64,000 nt of DNA from contig CM056569.1 of NCBI GenBank assembly GCA_029721515.1, positions 16,485,507-16,549,506 of the forward strand, written 5' to 3'. This DNA comes from Synanceia verrucosa (lineage: Eukaryota; Chordata; Actinopteri; Perciformes; Synanceiidae). The notes beneath the pieces were generated by a model. It ran no database searches. It was not told where the DNA came from and was given only the letters and a program-made list of their open reading frames with translations. Position 1 is the stretch's first letter. Every line of letters starts with the position of its first letter. Positions 1 through 11,145 of the stretch are shown in pieces. The position numbers and the translations under genes are program-made.

Positions 1-411
1 TTGTTTTCGTATTGAAGCTCATTGCTACATATCTTTTTGTTGCACATCAATGGTTTTCATGCCAAAACCAAAGAAATCCAATCATTCATTGGAGAATGAC
101 ACTGCAAAAGCAAAAAAACAATGAATGCAGGATGAAAGATTAGCAAATACCCTGATATATAATGTAAATGTGAAATGGGCAGAAGGAGAATTGGAGACAA
201 TATATCTTTTTCATAGAAGACAGTTGGATATAATAAAATGAATGTTGGCTGAATTCCATTTAGCTGCTTCTGTTTACTGTCACACTGTTAAAGGAGCTTT
301 ATCATCATCAGTCCCAGAGTGTGAGTTAGTAGTAATGGCTGATAGTTAACCCTGCTGGTGATAACTAAAGCTAACCATGGCTTCTGTCATTGGTAGGCTA
401 GCAGCTAATCC

Positions 412-640
412 CCATCCAAAAACATGCATGGGGATTAGGTTAATTGGCTAATTTAAATTGACCGTAGGTGTGAATGTGAGTGTGAGTGATTGTCTGTCTC
501 TATGTGTCCTGTGATGAACTGGAGACTTGTCCAGGGTGTACCCTGCCTTTCACCCTAAGACAGCTGGGATAGGCTCCAGCCCCCCATGACCCTATGAGGA
601 TAAGATCCATTAGAAAATGGATGGATGGATGGATTTCCAG
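412..640 (+). mobile_element. tRNA-derived SINE family 1, 3' part
   Basis: Carries the family body from CCATCCAAAAACATGCATGG through CTATGTGTCCTGTGATGAACT to a GGATGGATGGAT tail. The tRNA-like head is missing. Confidence 0.65.
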
Positions 641-744
641 CTCGGAGAACAACAGTTATAATGGTAGCAACTGGCTACCACAACATTTTTTTCTCAGTCA
701 TAAAATGCTGAAATTGGGGACATTGTCCCGAAAATAGCTTTAAA

Positions 745-875
745 AACAGGGACTGTCCCAGCAAATCATTTACCTAGTAACGGACAAATGCACCATATTG
801 TAAAGGTAACTGTTTAAAGAGTATTAGTTACTGTCAAAAGTGATGGTGTTACAGTAATGCGCTACTAGTAGCGCA
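745..875. mobile_element. fragment of the 11.1-kb DNA element family
   Basis: Shares TCATTTACC(T/A)AGTAAC, GCACCATAT and GTTACTGT segments with the end of the copy at 11146-11898. A solitary end of the same family. Confidence 0.45.
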
Positions 876-1383
876 TGATTTCAGTTAGGAAATCCTATAA
901 AAATCATTTATTTATGAGTGATTCAATATTTGAATATTTAAAATGATTATGTTTAAACTGCCAAGAACAATGTAGTTTTTGTCCGCTCATATTCAAAAGT
1001 CTCTACTGTTGTCAACATCAGTGATTTTTCTCTATAACAAGTTAAACTGCTGTGAAAATGTCAATTACACAACCACATAAAAAAACAAATCAATATTACA
1101 ATTTCCAACAAGCAGAACCTGACGGCATTAAGCACAATGTTAAATGATATTTGGATATCGTCCACAGCAAGTTGATTTGTGGATATTGGAGACAATTAAT
1201 AAATAGCTCAGTGTGGAAAACTTAACTGAAGAATAAAGCTTAGGAATATTTCTAGTAGCATATAGAGATGTGATTATAACTATAGCTGAGTAATCTTAAT
1301 GATTTGGTATGGTGTGATATAATAAAACTAAATTTATGGTGTTCCATGGTGTTAAAACAGAGTATATAAAACATTTTTTTTTT
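876..1383. other. no gene recognised
   Basis: AT-rich sequence without a credible reading frame or repeat that I can name. Confidence 0.5.
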
Positions 1384-1401
1384 GGGGGGGGGCGGGGGGG
1401 G
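1384..1401. repeat. poly-G tract
   Basis: Ten G, one C, then eight or more G, preceded by a run of T. Able in principle to form a G-quadruplex, and also prone to sequencing error. Confidence 0.7.
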
Positions 1402-1454
1402 TAATTATAGATCACAAATGTTGTTGCAAGCCACATATAGAATATATGTACAGT

Positions 1455-1465
1455 ATGTATATATA

Positions 1466-1511
<46 letters not shown>
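1455..1511. repeat. (TA)n microsatellite
   Basis: Pure TA dinucleotides. The G-rich tract at 1384-1401 lies just to the left. Confidence 0.9.
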
Positions 1512-1514
<3 letters not shown>

Positions 1515-2121
1515 CAATAATTAAATTCCAGAAAAGCGTTATAAGAATTATAAATAAAGTTCTCAATCGCGACACTATCAATCAATTATTTATAGAGTCA
1601 TGCAAATTAAAATGAATGGATATTGTATATGTAAAGATAATATAATATTATTTTGAGTACAGAATAAAAGCCTTCCTACTTGTATTCAATATTTTTTAAA
1701 TTAAGAGAAAAAAATGATAATTTATGGAGGCTGTGTGTCTTTGAAACATGCCATGTGAGAACTAATGTTAAATACAGATGTGTTTCATTTTTAGGAGTTG
1801 AAAGTTGTTGAAGTTGTGTAGATCTCTGTTGAGTTTTAAAAATAAGCATCGAAAGGTAAAATGATGAAGGATAACAATGCAAAACGATTGAAATTATTAA
1901 GAGGAACAGTTTTTATTTTGCTGATAGTCTGGATTTTATAGAAGGTACAGGATAGACAAAAATAAACCTCGGCTTCAGTCTATTCCTTTTTCTGTTACAG
2001 AGTTTGTTTTTGAGTATTTTGTTTACTGAGTGAGACTGATTAGTGTAAACATGTATGATTATGTTTCATATGTTGCATGCACATAAATCAAAGCACATAT
2101 AATGTAACCAAAATAAACTCC
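1512..2121. other. no gene recognised
   Basis: AT-rich; only short frames without recognisable motifs. Confidence 0.5.
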
Positions 2122-2150
2122 TCATTCATTCATTCATTCATTCATTCATT
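2122..2150. repeat. (ATTC)n microsatellite
   Basis: Seven consecutive CATT units. Confidence 0.85.
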
Positions 2151-2218
2151 AAAGTGTTGCTCCTTAAAGAAAAAGAACAAGGAAAATTGTCAGTTCGGAG
2201 GTTTTGTGAGAACATTTC

Positions 2219-2237
2219 ACACACACACACACACACA
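2219..2237. repeat. (CA)n microsatellite
   Basis: Nine CA units. Confidence 0.8.
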
Positions 2238-2570
2238 GTCTACTTGGGGAGTCATTCCTCTCCTTTATACACAGCTTTAATTGCCACACTGTGGAAAGCC
2301 CCAGAATGAGTTGTTGCTTTGCTTTTCCAGTCAGTGGAGATGTATTATTGGCCTGATGAAGGAGGACCAGTTCAGTGTTTAGTAGGAGTTGCCCCTTTGG
2401 TCACACTCACATATACACCAGGACTGAGAGCCTATCAATTATACCTGACGAGGGTAAATGGACCAGTTCATAATATATAACCTACCTACCTACCTGCTGT
2501 ATCCTGACTGTTACTGTAGGAATAAAAAAGAGCAGGGCTATATGATCAGTGTGAGTGACTAGTTTCAAGA

Positions 2571-2864
2571 TCCATCCACTCATTTTCTTCCGCTTATCCT
2601 TACATAGAGTCCAGTTCATCGCAGGACACATAGAGACAGACAACCACTCACACTCACACCTACGGTCAGTTTAAATTAACCAATTAATCTAATCCCCATA
2701 CATGTTTTTGGATGGTGGGCGGAAGCTGGAGTACCAGAGAGAACACACGCAGACACAGGGAGAACATGCAAACTCCACACAGAAAGGCCCCAGGCTGGGA
2801 TTCAAACCCGGTACCTTCTTGCTGTGAGGCGACAGTGCTAACCACTACACCACCGTGCCGCCCT
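2571..2864 (-). mobile_element. tRNA-derived SINE family 1, near full length
   Basis: On the minus strand it begins GGGCGGCACGGTGGTGTAGT (A-box region) followed by GTTAGCACTGTCGCCTCACA and a B-box-like GGTTTGAATCCC. It runs through CATGTTCTCCCTGTGT to the GGATAAGCGGAAGAAAATG tail. Confidence 0.75.
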
Positions 2865-2970
2865 GCTCAAAGATCCATACTTATTATTTTATGTTTCTAC
2901 CAATGTTTACATGCTGCCAACCTGCATTTAGCCACTACCTGAAACACTGTGTTTTATGCTGTGGTTCATT

Positions 2971-3400
2971 TACACTGGAAGTCAGAAGTCGGAGCTGGGA
3001 ATGACGTCACATCCAAGTTGGCGGAGTTCCAGTAAACAAGTGGGAAAACCAAGTTTGTGCTTTCTCTGTCAGAATATAGAAAGCTAAAGCAGCAATATGA
3101 GGTCCACCTCAAACACAATTAATAGGCACAAAGAAGACGCAGAGGGTGTGTGTTTGTTCTCCAACATAATTCTATTGGGAAAAACATTTGATGAAAAAAA
3201 GGACTGTAGGTTGTAACGTATAACGCTACATGGCGCTAATCCAGGGCGCTCCCATCTTGGATGATGACGTTTTGGTCAAGTCGGGGTTGGTGAGGTTAGT
3301 CCAACTTTATGAGTCAGAAATCCAACTTTGGGAGCGTTCCCATTAATATTTGCGACTCGGAAATTCCAACTTCCAACTTACAAATGGAATGCAGCATTAG
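2971..3400 (+). mobile_element. dispersed element with a transposase-like reading remnant, copy 1
   Basis: Matches the complement of 20743-21198 over its whole length (for example AGCAGCAATATGAGGTCC, GGGTGTGTGTTTGTTCTCCA and TCAAGTCGGGGTTGGTGA). The ends are repetitive 'GGAAGTCGGA'-like sequence. A KFVLxLSEYRKLKQQYE-type reading is visible but broken. Superfamily unknown. Confidence 0.5.
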
Positions 3401-3832
3401 TGCATTTCAAAGCACTGACATTACACACATCCAAAAATATGACAGACGTGCATTAAATAAACAGACTGACACTGCAGTAACACTTGTAGAGAGAGCTGCA
3501 CCACAGTGTTCTCATTGTTCACACCTGCAATATTTTACATATTTCTCATCTATAGATGTGTAATAACACCTCTATTCTTCACTGTAAAATACTTCTGCTG
3601 CCTTTATTGCACCAGTTGTTCCATTTTGTTCATCTTTTTGACCTTATTTCTATTTCATTTTTATTCTTTTTTATTGTGGCACTATCCACTTTTCTGCTGT
3701 GGTGTTGCAACTTACCCTGTTCATGGGACTAACAAAGGATTATCTTATTATATGGCTTGTTTCTGAATACAGGCTGTGTATTTCTCTGTGTACTTTCACA
3801 GTATTTATACAGCACTTTAACCTGCTTTACTC

Positions 3833-3960
3833 AAAAAGTCATGGATGGATTTTGATGAAATTTTCAGGGTTTGACGGAAGTGGCCTAACTTAAAACTGAT
3901 TCATTTTTGGTGGTGATCAGATCTGATTCGATGGCACCTCCAAGAATTAATCACTTTTAA
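3833..3960. repeat. fragment of the 10.0-kb dispersed repeat, inverted
   Basis: Contains AAGTCATGGATGGATTTTGA and TTTTTGGTGGTGATCAGATC, matching the complement of 10540-10635. Confidence 0.5.
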
Positions 3961-5170
3961 GTCAGGTCTAAGCTGAACATAGATGCACCGTGGACTAAAT
4001 TAATTATAAATACCACATCTTATCCACCTTTTAGCTGCAGCCATAAAGGACCTTAACCTGCTTCAAGCTTCATGTGGAGTAAAGAATCAGAGGTGGGGTG
4101 TGTTTTGGTCAGTGATGGTGGAGGTATTCACACTCAAAGTTCCCAAAAGTAGCAGTTCTGCCATATATTGATATACTTTTAACATGCATCAAAAGGTCAC
4201 GGGTGGATTTGAGCTGCTGCTAAACCGAAACAAATACTTTTGCAGCATAAGTAAGCCTATAAATCAGTAATTTAATGTAATTCTGAAAAGTCACTGTATT
4301 TATTTAACAAATAGAAACTGTATGTTTGCTGTGATCATCATTTGATAATCATACATTTTAGCTTTTTGCAGTACAATTGAGACCGGTATGTACCAGCAGG
4401 TACTGAGGTGGTTGAACATGAAAATAAGTTCATCATCATCTTTAAGACATGAAAAGCTGGTGATGTCTCCATGTTCACGCTGCTGATCTCACTCTGAAAA
4501 GGCTGTTCAAAGCCTTGAGCGCAGTGGACCTCTGAAAGCTGGCCTTGCTGCTCGCTGTCACAAACAAAAGCTCTGCTAAACATCAGACATCAAACAGGCT
4601 CTTACCAGCAACCATCAAAGACTTCTTTACCTCCCTGGCTCTTCTGCACATGAAAAAAGCTCAGTTTGTATTTATGTATTGGTTTGCTTTTCAGCAGCTG
4701 GGCCTCTTCTTCACATCAAACCTTCATGAAACATAACCAATGGCAAGAGGGCTTTATGCACAGGCTTATATCGATCCCTGTTTAGTCAATTCAGAGTATT
4801 CAAGTGGCACAATTAGCACAGCATTGTAACATATCCAGCCAGTATGGGACACCTGAATAATATGTTCTAATATTATGTGTCTCAGGCCTCAGGTTGAAGG
4901 TGCCACATGAAAAACAGTCCTATCTAAACATGTCCAATAGCTGTTCCAGAGTAATCACATGAAATTATAGAATGTCCCTTCTGTCTCCAATGAAAGAATG
5001 GGAATGATCAAAGCAGTGTGCCCATTCCATGTGTTAACACCAGGCAGGTAATCACAACCAGAGGGTTCCCACTAAACACAGCACAGGAGATTTATACAAG
5101 ATAAAAGACGACACATTAACATAACAACAGTGAGGAGGAGAGGAAGAATATCAACAGTTCCGTGTCTGTA
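3961..5170. other. no gene recognised
   Basis: Short frames only; nothing assigned. Confidence 0.5.
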
Positions 5171-5171
5171 T

Positions 5172-5232
<61 letters not shown>
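5171..5232. repeat. (CA)n(TA)n microsatellite at the Tc1 insertion site
   Basis: CA then TA repeats ending exactly at the left TA of the Tc1 element. The right side of the element also enters TA repeats. Confidence 0.88.
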
Positions 5233-5235
<3 letters not shown>

Positions 5236-6838
5236 TCATGGAAAAAATTATTAGACCACCCTTGTTTTCTTCAATTGCTTGTTCATTCTAATATCTGGTA
5301 CCACTAAACGTATAATACAATGAACACAACAAAAAATGCAGCTGGTCACATAATACTTTATGTCCTATTTGACATTCTTAAGCTTAATTGATTCCCAGGG
5401 TATATAAGAGGCCATTTCATGTCACAAGCAGCACTGCACATGCAAAGGCCTAGAGTGGTTTCCTGCTTACATTCAAGCCGTAGCACAACTCAGAAGTTGT
5501 CAGCTCTCACATAATGCCTAAAACAAAAGAATTATGTGAAGCAGCAAAGGCAGCCATCTTGGCACTGCTGGAAATTGGCATGAGTGAGAGACAGGTAGCG
5601 AAAAACTGAAGATCTCCAAGACAGCCGTTCATTCCAACAAAAAAACAAGCTGAACATGGCACTACCAAATTGCTACCTGGCCGTGGCAGGAAACGTCTTT
5701 CTACTCCCACGAGATGACCGTGCACTCATCCGTTCCTGTGTCAGGAATCGTCATCAGACCTCCAGGGACCTTAAAAATGAGTGGGCACTGTCGAGAAATG
5801 TGACTTGCTCGGCAAGGACAGTTCGAAACCGACTTGTTGAAGCTGGTTTGAAGTCACACAGAGCACGCAAGAAGCCCTTCATCAATGAAAGGCAGAGGAA
5901 GGCCCGGTTACTCTTTGCTCGAGACCACAAGGATTGGACTGTTGATGATTGGGCTAAGGTTCTCTTCAGTGATGAATCCAATTTTGAATTGATGCCCACT
6001 CCAGCCAACTTACTGGTTAGGAGGAAGCCTGGAGAAGCTTACAACCCAGACTGTCTTGCCCCTACAGTAAAACATGGGGGTGGATCAGTCATGATCTGGG
6101 GTTGTTTCAGTCTGAGTGGAACAGGGCAAATGCAATTGTGTGAAGGCCGAATGAACCAGGTCAAGTACAGGACTACTCTTGAAAACAGTCTTCTTCCATC
6201 AGCTGGAAAACTCTTTCCTGCCTCGAATGACTGGATTTTCCAACAAGACAATGCCCCTTGCCACACGGCAAGGTCAGTTAAAGCCTGGATGGAGAACCAC
6301 AACATTCGCACCATGCCTTGGCCTGCTCAATCACCAGATCTTAATCCAATTGAAAACCTGTGGAAAATCATCAAACTCAAAATGGAGAACCACAAGCCCA
6401 AAAACAAAGAAAGTTTGTTTGAATTTGTCCAACAGGAATGGGCTGCTGTGACAGCAGAACAATGTCAGAAGCTGGTGGAGAGCATGCCAAGACGCATGGC
6501 TGCAGTCATCAAAAAAAAAGGTTACGCAATCAAGTATTAACTCTTGTGTGTATCATGTGTTTAAAGCAAACAGAAAAGAAAACATGGAATGCTTAAAAGT
6601 AGTGTTTTTGGCGGTACAATGCCATAGCTATTGATGTAAGAATTTAAGTAATTTTGGTTATTATCAAGAAAACCATGGAAAATGAATAATCCTTAGTTCT
6701 TAAATTAAACTCTCATGAGCTATTTTTGTTGTTATCATTATAATTGTCCAAACAAATGTACCTTTAGTTGAGCCAGGCATTAAAATTAACAAGAAATTGA
6801 AGAAAACAAGGGTGGTCTAATAATTTTTTCCATGACTG
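5233..6838 (+). mobile_element. Tc1-like transposon, copy 1, nearly full length
   Basis: Terminal inverted repeats start CAGTCATGGAAAAAATTATT at 5233 and end with the complement at 6838; the match extends roughly 60 bases. Both ends are flanked by TA, the Tc1/mariner target duplication. The length is about 1606 bp. Inside is one transposase gene with a broken N-terminus. It lies between TA-rich microsatellites. A near-identical inverted copy is at 50537-52143. Confidence 0.93.
5514..6540 (+). pseudogene. Tc1-like DD34E transposase, frameshifted near the N-terminus
   Basis: The transposase cuts and pastes its element using an N-terminal HTH that binds the terminal repeats and a DDE catalytic domain. 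The gene starts at 5514 (MPKTKELCEA...) and stops early because GCG AAA AAC TGA has five A's where six keep the frame. Further indels follow at a seven-A run (about 5639) and near 5706. From 5656 a 294-residue frame is open to 6540. It contains FSDESNF, GGGSVMIWGCF, QQDNAPCHTA and SPDLNPIENLW, giving all three catalytic acidic residues with 34 residues between the second Asp and the Glu. Transposition activity is unlikely without the HTH. Confidence 0.9.
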
Positions 6839-7078
6839 TATATATACATGTATATACGTATATATATATATGTGTGTGTGTGTGTGTATACAGACACGGA
6901 ACTGTTGACTGTATATATATATATATATATATATAGATATATAGATATATACATGTATATATACATATATACATGTATATATCTATATATCCATATATAT
7001 ATATACACATATATATATATATATAGATATATAGATATACATATAAGGAAAGATAGACAGATAGATAGATAGATAGAT
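6839..7078. repeat. TA/TG/TAGA composite microsatellite
   Basis: Continues from the right end of the Tc1 element; ends in TAGA/GATA units at 7050-7078. Confidence 0.88.
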
Positions 7079-7111
7079 GGTCCAGTGGGTCAGTGAGAAG
7101 AAAGCAGGTAC

Positions 7112-9055
7112 CTTCAGGTTCCAGAGACTAGTGGTGGAGGTCTCGTCTTTCTGGAAGAAGCTTTCAGTCTTTTGTCCGAGGCTGAGCAGGTCTTCTGGTG
7201 GTTGACCCTGAGTCTGCAAGATGGACCTTATCTGAAGATACAAAACAACATCAAGTAATGCTGGGAGTCCAGGTCGAGGACTTTCACAGAGTTTTAAAGC
7301 TCTGTCTCCAGTCCTTTTAGTGTTCATAAATGCATTAGCAGGATTTTACCGTGAGAAAACAACCACTCAGAGTTGAGGTCTGTCACTATGGCAGCTGTCA
7401 ATTACTGAAACTAACAATCTCTGATCAAACGAACATAAAGAATATTCTGTTTCTGTAATGACTATAGACAAGTGACTAATAGATAATGTCTTCACGACAT
7501 AGGATCAAACTTGATGCAGTTTTTACCATATCATATTTACTCATGGGGTAGAGCCTAAAGCCAAGGTACAGCTCAGCAGCGACGCAGCCCACAGTTCAGC
7601 TTCACTTTTATGTTCATCAAACCACTCTGTCACCAGTCTTGCTGTGTGTATTAGTGCTTTATCATCCTGATACACGGCATCACCTTCAGGATACAATGTT
7701 TGAACCATTGGGTGCACATGGTCCTCCAGAATGGTTCAGTAGTCCTTGGCAGTGACGTGTCCATCTAGTACAAGTATTGGGTCTAGGGAATGTCACGATA
7801 TTGCAGCCCAAACCATCACTGATCCACCCCCATGCTTCACTGTAGGCATGCAACAGTCTGGGTGGTACGCTTCTTTGGGGCTTCTCCACACCATAACTCT
7901 CCTGAATGTGGGAAAGACAGTAAAGTAGAGTCAAAAACTCATCAGAGAACAATACATGTTTCACATTGTCCACAGCCCAAGATTTTCACTGCTGGCACCA
8001 TTGAAACTCACGTTTGGCATTGGTACGAGTGACCGAAGGTTTGGCTATAGCAGCCCGGCCATGGATATTGACCCTGTGGAGCTCCAGACGGACAGTTTTG
8101 GTGGAAACAGGAGAGTTGAGGTGCACATTTAATTCTGCAGTGAGCTGAGCAGCTGTGGTTTTATGTATTTTGGATACATCCCTTTCAGACAGCTTCCTCT
8201 TGCGTCCACAGTTCCTCCTGTTGGATGTGGTTCATCCTTCTTGGTGGTATGCTGACATTACCATGGATACCGTGGCTTTTGATACATCACAAAGACTTGC
8301 TGTCTTGGTCACAGATGCACCAGCAAGACGTGCACCAACAATTTGTCCTCTTTTGAACTCTGATATGTCATCCATAATGTTGTGTGCATTGCAATATTTG
8401 AAGCAAAACTGTGCTATCACTCTGCTAATTGAACCTTCACACTCTGCTCTTTCTGGTGCAATGTACAATCAATGAAGTCTGTAGGGAAGCCCCAAAAGAA
8501 TCTCTGGAGACCTGAGAGAGGAACAACTGTCATGATCACACTCACCATGATGATCATTTCCACCATTATGACAGCCATCTGCATCACTGACAACTCACAC
8601 TACTATGACTTGTAGCACTGCTGCAGTAAAACCACTCTCAGTGTTTCTACTCTCAGTACAGCACCAAAACACCGCTAACAGAGCTAACATGGCTCCAGCT
8701 GCTCACCTGTATGGACGGGTCTGGATGTAGGAGCCCTGTCTGGCTGCTGACACGTGATCAGCCAGGCCGAAGTCAATCACTTTGACCCTGAAAGGCTTCT
8801 CTTGTAAATCACGTACTCCAGCTTGAGGTCTGCGTGCATTATGCCCACAGCCTTCAAGTGTTTGAGTGCGGTGGCGAGCTGAAAGAGTGTTTAATGGATT
8901 TAGACACTCATTTAATCAGCAGGGCAATGACATAGTGTGAGTATACTTTAGTGAGTCTTTGTTAATGCAGGAGGACACACCTGTTGGACAACAGGTCTGA
9001 TCTCTTTCACGAGCAGAGGTTGGAAATGTCTCTCCTTCATGACGTTGTAAAGTCA
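7112..9055 (-). pseudogene. HIPK-like protein kinase pseudogene, 4 exon pieces
   Basis: Homeodomain-interacting protein kinases are nuclear Ser/Thr kinases, and teleosts carry many HIPK-like relatives. Pieces in transcript order: 9055-8981 reads LYNVMKERHFQPL...RPVVQQ with donor CAACAG|gtgtgt; 8878-8707 (acceptor tttcag) reads LATALKHLKAVGIMHADLK, then after a frameshift KPFRVKVIDFGLADHVS, ending at donor ACAG|gtgagc; 7594-7527 reads VGCVAAELYLGF to SKYDM with donor ATG|gtaaaa; 7231-7112 (acceptor cttcag) gives 40 open codons, IRSILQTQGQ to SLWNLK. The HADLK catalytic loop (HIPKs have HAD rather than HRD) and the DFG motif are present. Retained introns show it is not a retrocopy. The frameshift, a stop at the left edge of the first piece, and loss of the activation-segment coding region to a Tc1 remnant make it a pseudogene. 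The N-terminal kinase lobe was not found. Confidence 0.78.
7595..8480 (-). mobile_element. truncated Tc1-like transposon inside the kinase pseudogene
   Basis: The minus strand shows a degraded Tc1 transposase. The N-terminal helix-turn-helix part is at 8373-8232 (MDDISEFKRGQIVG...SKATVSMVMSAYH). VKHVLFSDEF at about 7960 carries the first catalytic Asp, and about 7660 reads YQDDKALIHTARL with the second Asp. The reading breaks off near WFDEHKSE at about 7595, directly against kinase exon sequence, so the third catalytic residue and the downstream terminal repeat are lost. Several frameshifts are present. It is a different lineage from the 5.2-kb element. Confidence 0.75.
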
Positions 9056-10005
9056 TTATGTAGCCTTAATTCCTTTTGCACAAAACTTGCTCAGCAAAGA
9101 TGGGAAATGCTATCAAATTGTTTGTTTAGACTAGTCTGAATATTACATCGATAAAAAATAGTATCTGAAATTACATATAAATCACAAATCATCTACTTCT
9201 GCAACAGTTTATTTTCATAAACCCCACCGGTGAAGAGCCTTTTTGGCATATTGAGAAGGAAAAGGGATGAAAATTAAATGGAAGAAGGTGGAGTCACTTT
9301 TACTTTGTAGCCTGCAATGAAAATAAGCATACAACAGGTCCAGGAAATGTCTAGAAAAACTCTAGAGAGCTTAAAACTGAATTCCTGAATCTAAAGCTCT
9401 GCAAGTGCAACAAGTGCAACTTTTATCACCTTTCCATTTGCAACAACTGATGTCTTTACAGACGGTCTGTAGGCATGATGACCATGACACCAAGCCAGCT
9501 GAATGTAGTCCAGATGACACAAGACACCATCTATAGGGGAATCAGTACAATCTGACACAGACACGCTCAAATGAATGCACATACTAATGATCCAGACTGT
9601 TACTGCAGCACATTTTCAGTCAGTCGGCTTTGAGCTGCTGGAGTGATGGCAGGGTCGAGGGAACAGAAAGTGGGCCAAAGACAACAATCTGCAGTACACA
9701 GCGTCTAATCCAGGAAGCAACTTCTCCCACTGCAGGACATGTTTATGAATAATCAGAGAAAAGACAAATGACTGGCTTTCTAATTGCTTCTGTAAAGTTA
9801 TAGAGGCATTAAGCAAATGGAAATAAATGAGCTAGGCTAAAATCTACCAACCGTTTTTCATGACAGACAGTGACTCCATGAGTAAAATACACATAACAAA
9901 AGCAGTAATGATGATGCAGATACCAATTTAGGAAAATAAATATATATAACATATGACACATGTTAACTGTGTTGGTCGCCATGTCATCTGGTTATTCTGT
10001 ACATG
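9056..10005. other. no further kinase exon found
   Basis: Where upstream exons of the HIPK-like pseudogene (Gly-rich loop and catalytic lysine) would be expected, I see none; they may be lost. Confidence 0.45.
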
Positions 10006-10718
10006 GTAACTCCACATAATGTAATACTAGAAAAGCGCTCAGAGAGTGCAGACCTCCACCAAGGCAGCATCCTGAGAGAGAGTTTCCTACGCCTAAGAGT
10101 GAATGTGTTGATTTTAACGCACCTTAACACCCACATTAACATTGTGTTCACATTAATATCATGTACTTTTTATTTATTTTTTCTCCATTCATATTTTGTC
10201 ACATTTGAATTTGAATTTTAAAAAAGACCAAAATACCAGTTAAACTTTGCAAATATAATTTGAGAATTCTAGATATTTTGAGACCAGTTGCATTGCTCTA
10301 GCTCCTTCCTACATGAAGTTATGATTAAAAATGCATATTTGACCTTGGTGACCTTGACCTTTTACTGATTTTGACCAAACTGAATTGGTGAACTCTGGAT
10401 TCCTATATTAGTTTATATACAAAATTAGGTGACGAATGGCTGAAAATTGTACACCCTGGAGCGTTCAGAAATATGCAAAAATCTCCCATACATCGCTATG
10501 ATGTGAACTTTCATTTTACCTTGTGATCACCTTGAATCGGATCCGATCACCACCAAAAATTAATCAGTTTTCAGTTACGCCACTTCTGACCAATCCTGAA
10601 AACTTCAGCAAAATCTGTCCACAACTTTTTGAGTTTATTTTGCAAACCGACAACCCAACAAACCAACATACAAATAAACAAACCCTGGTGAAAACATAAC
10701 CTCCTTGGTGGAGGTAAT
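10006..10718. repeat. dispersed repeat with CTCCACCAAGG ends
   Basis: Begins near GTGCAGACCTCCACCAAGGC and ends near CTCCTTGGTGGAGGTAAT, and so has short inverted ends. The section 10540-10635 matches the complement of 3833-3955. No open frame. Confidence 0.5.
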
Positions 10719-11145
10719 AATAAGGTACCTCAGCCTTAAGGACCTTAAGGTCAACATTGTGAAGAGGCTACAGTTAGGTTAAAGAAAAACATCATGGTTG
10801 AGCTTAAAATAAGTATGTGAATGAGTTTTAAGTACAGAAAACGTGTCACTAACTAACTAACTTCAAAATAACTCAAACACCAATCTCCTGGTTTAAACGT
10901 TCTGTCTTCATTGGACAAATCTTCCCTCCCTCACTCTGTAAGCCATCTTTCTCAGTTTATATCATTCATCACTAGTTCTGAATGTAGCATATTCACATGG
11001 ATGCTTTTTACACCGCAGTCAGTACAGACTACATGGTGTGAAATAACATGCCGAAAAAAGAACAGCGCTGTTATTGCAAGCCAAATTACTTAAAATCAGT
11101 GCGTCACCCATAGATCTTTATGTGTACCTTTGTATTGCTAAGCAC

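Noticed and set aside
6039..6314. Antisense frame in the Tc1 element (and its twin at 51061-51336)
   Set aside because: Shadow of the transposase gene; conserved only because the two elements are near-identical.
8155..8475. 106-codon plus-strand frame MVLCILDTSLSDSF
   Set aside because: Antisense shadow of the degraded Tc1 transposase N-terminus on the minus strand.
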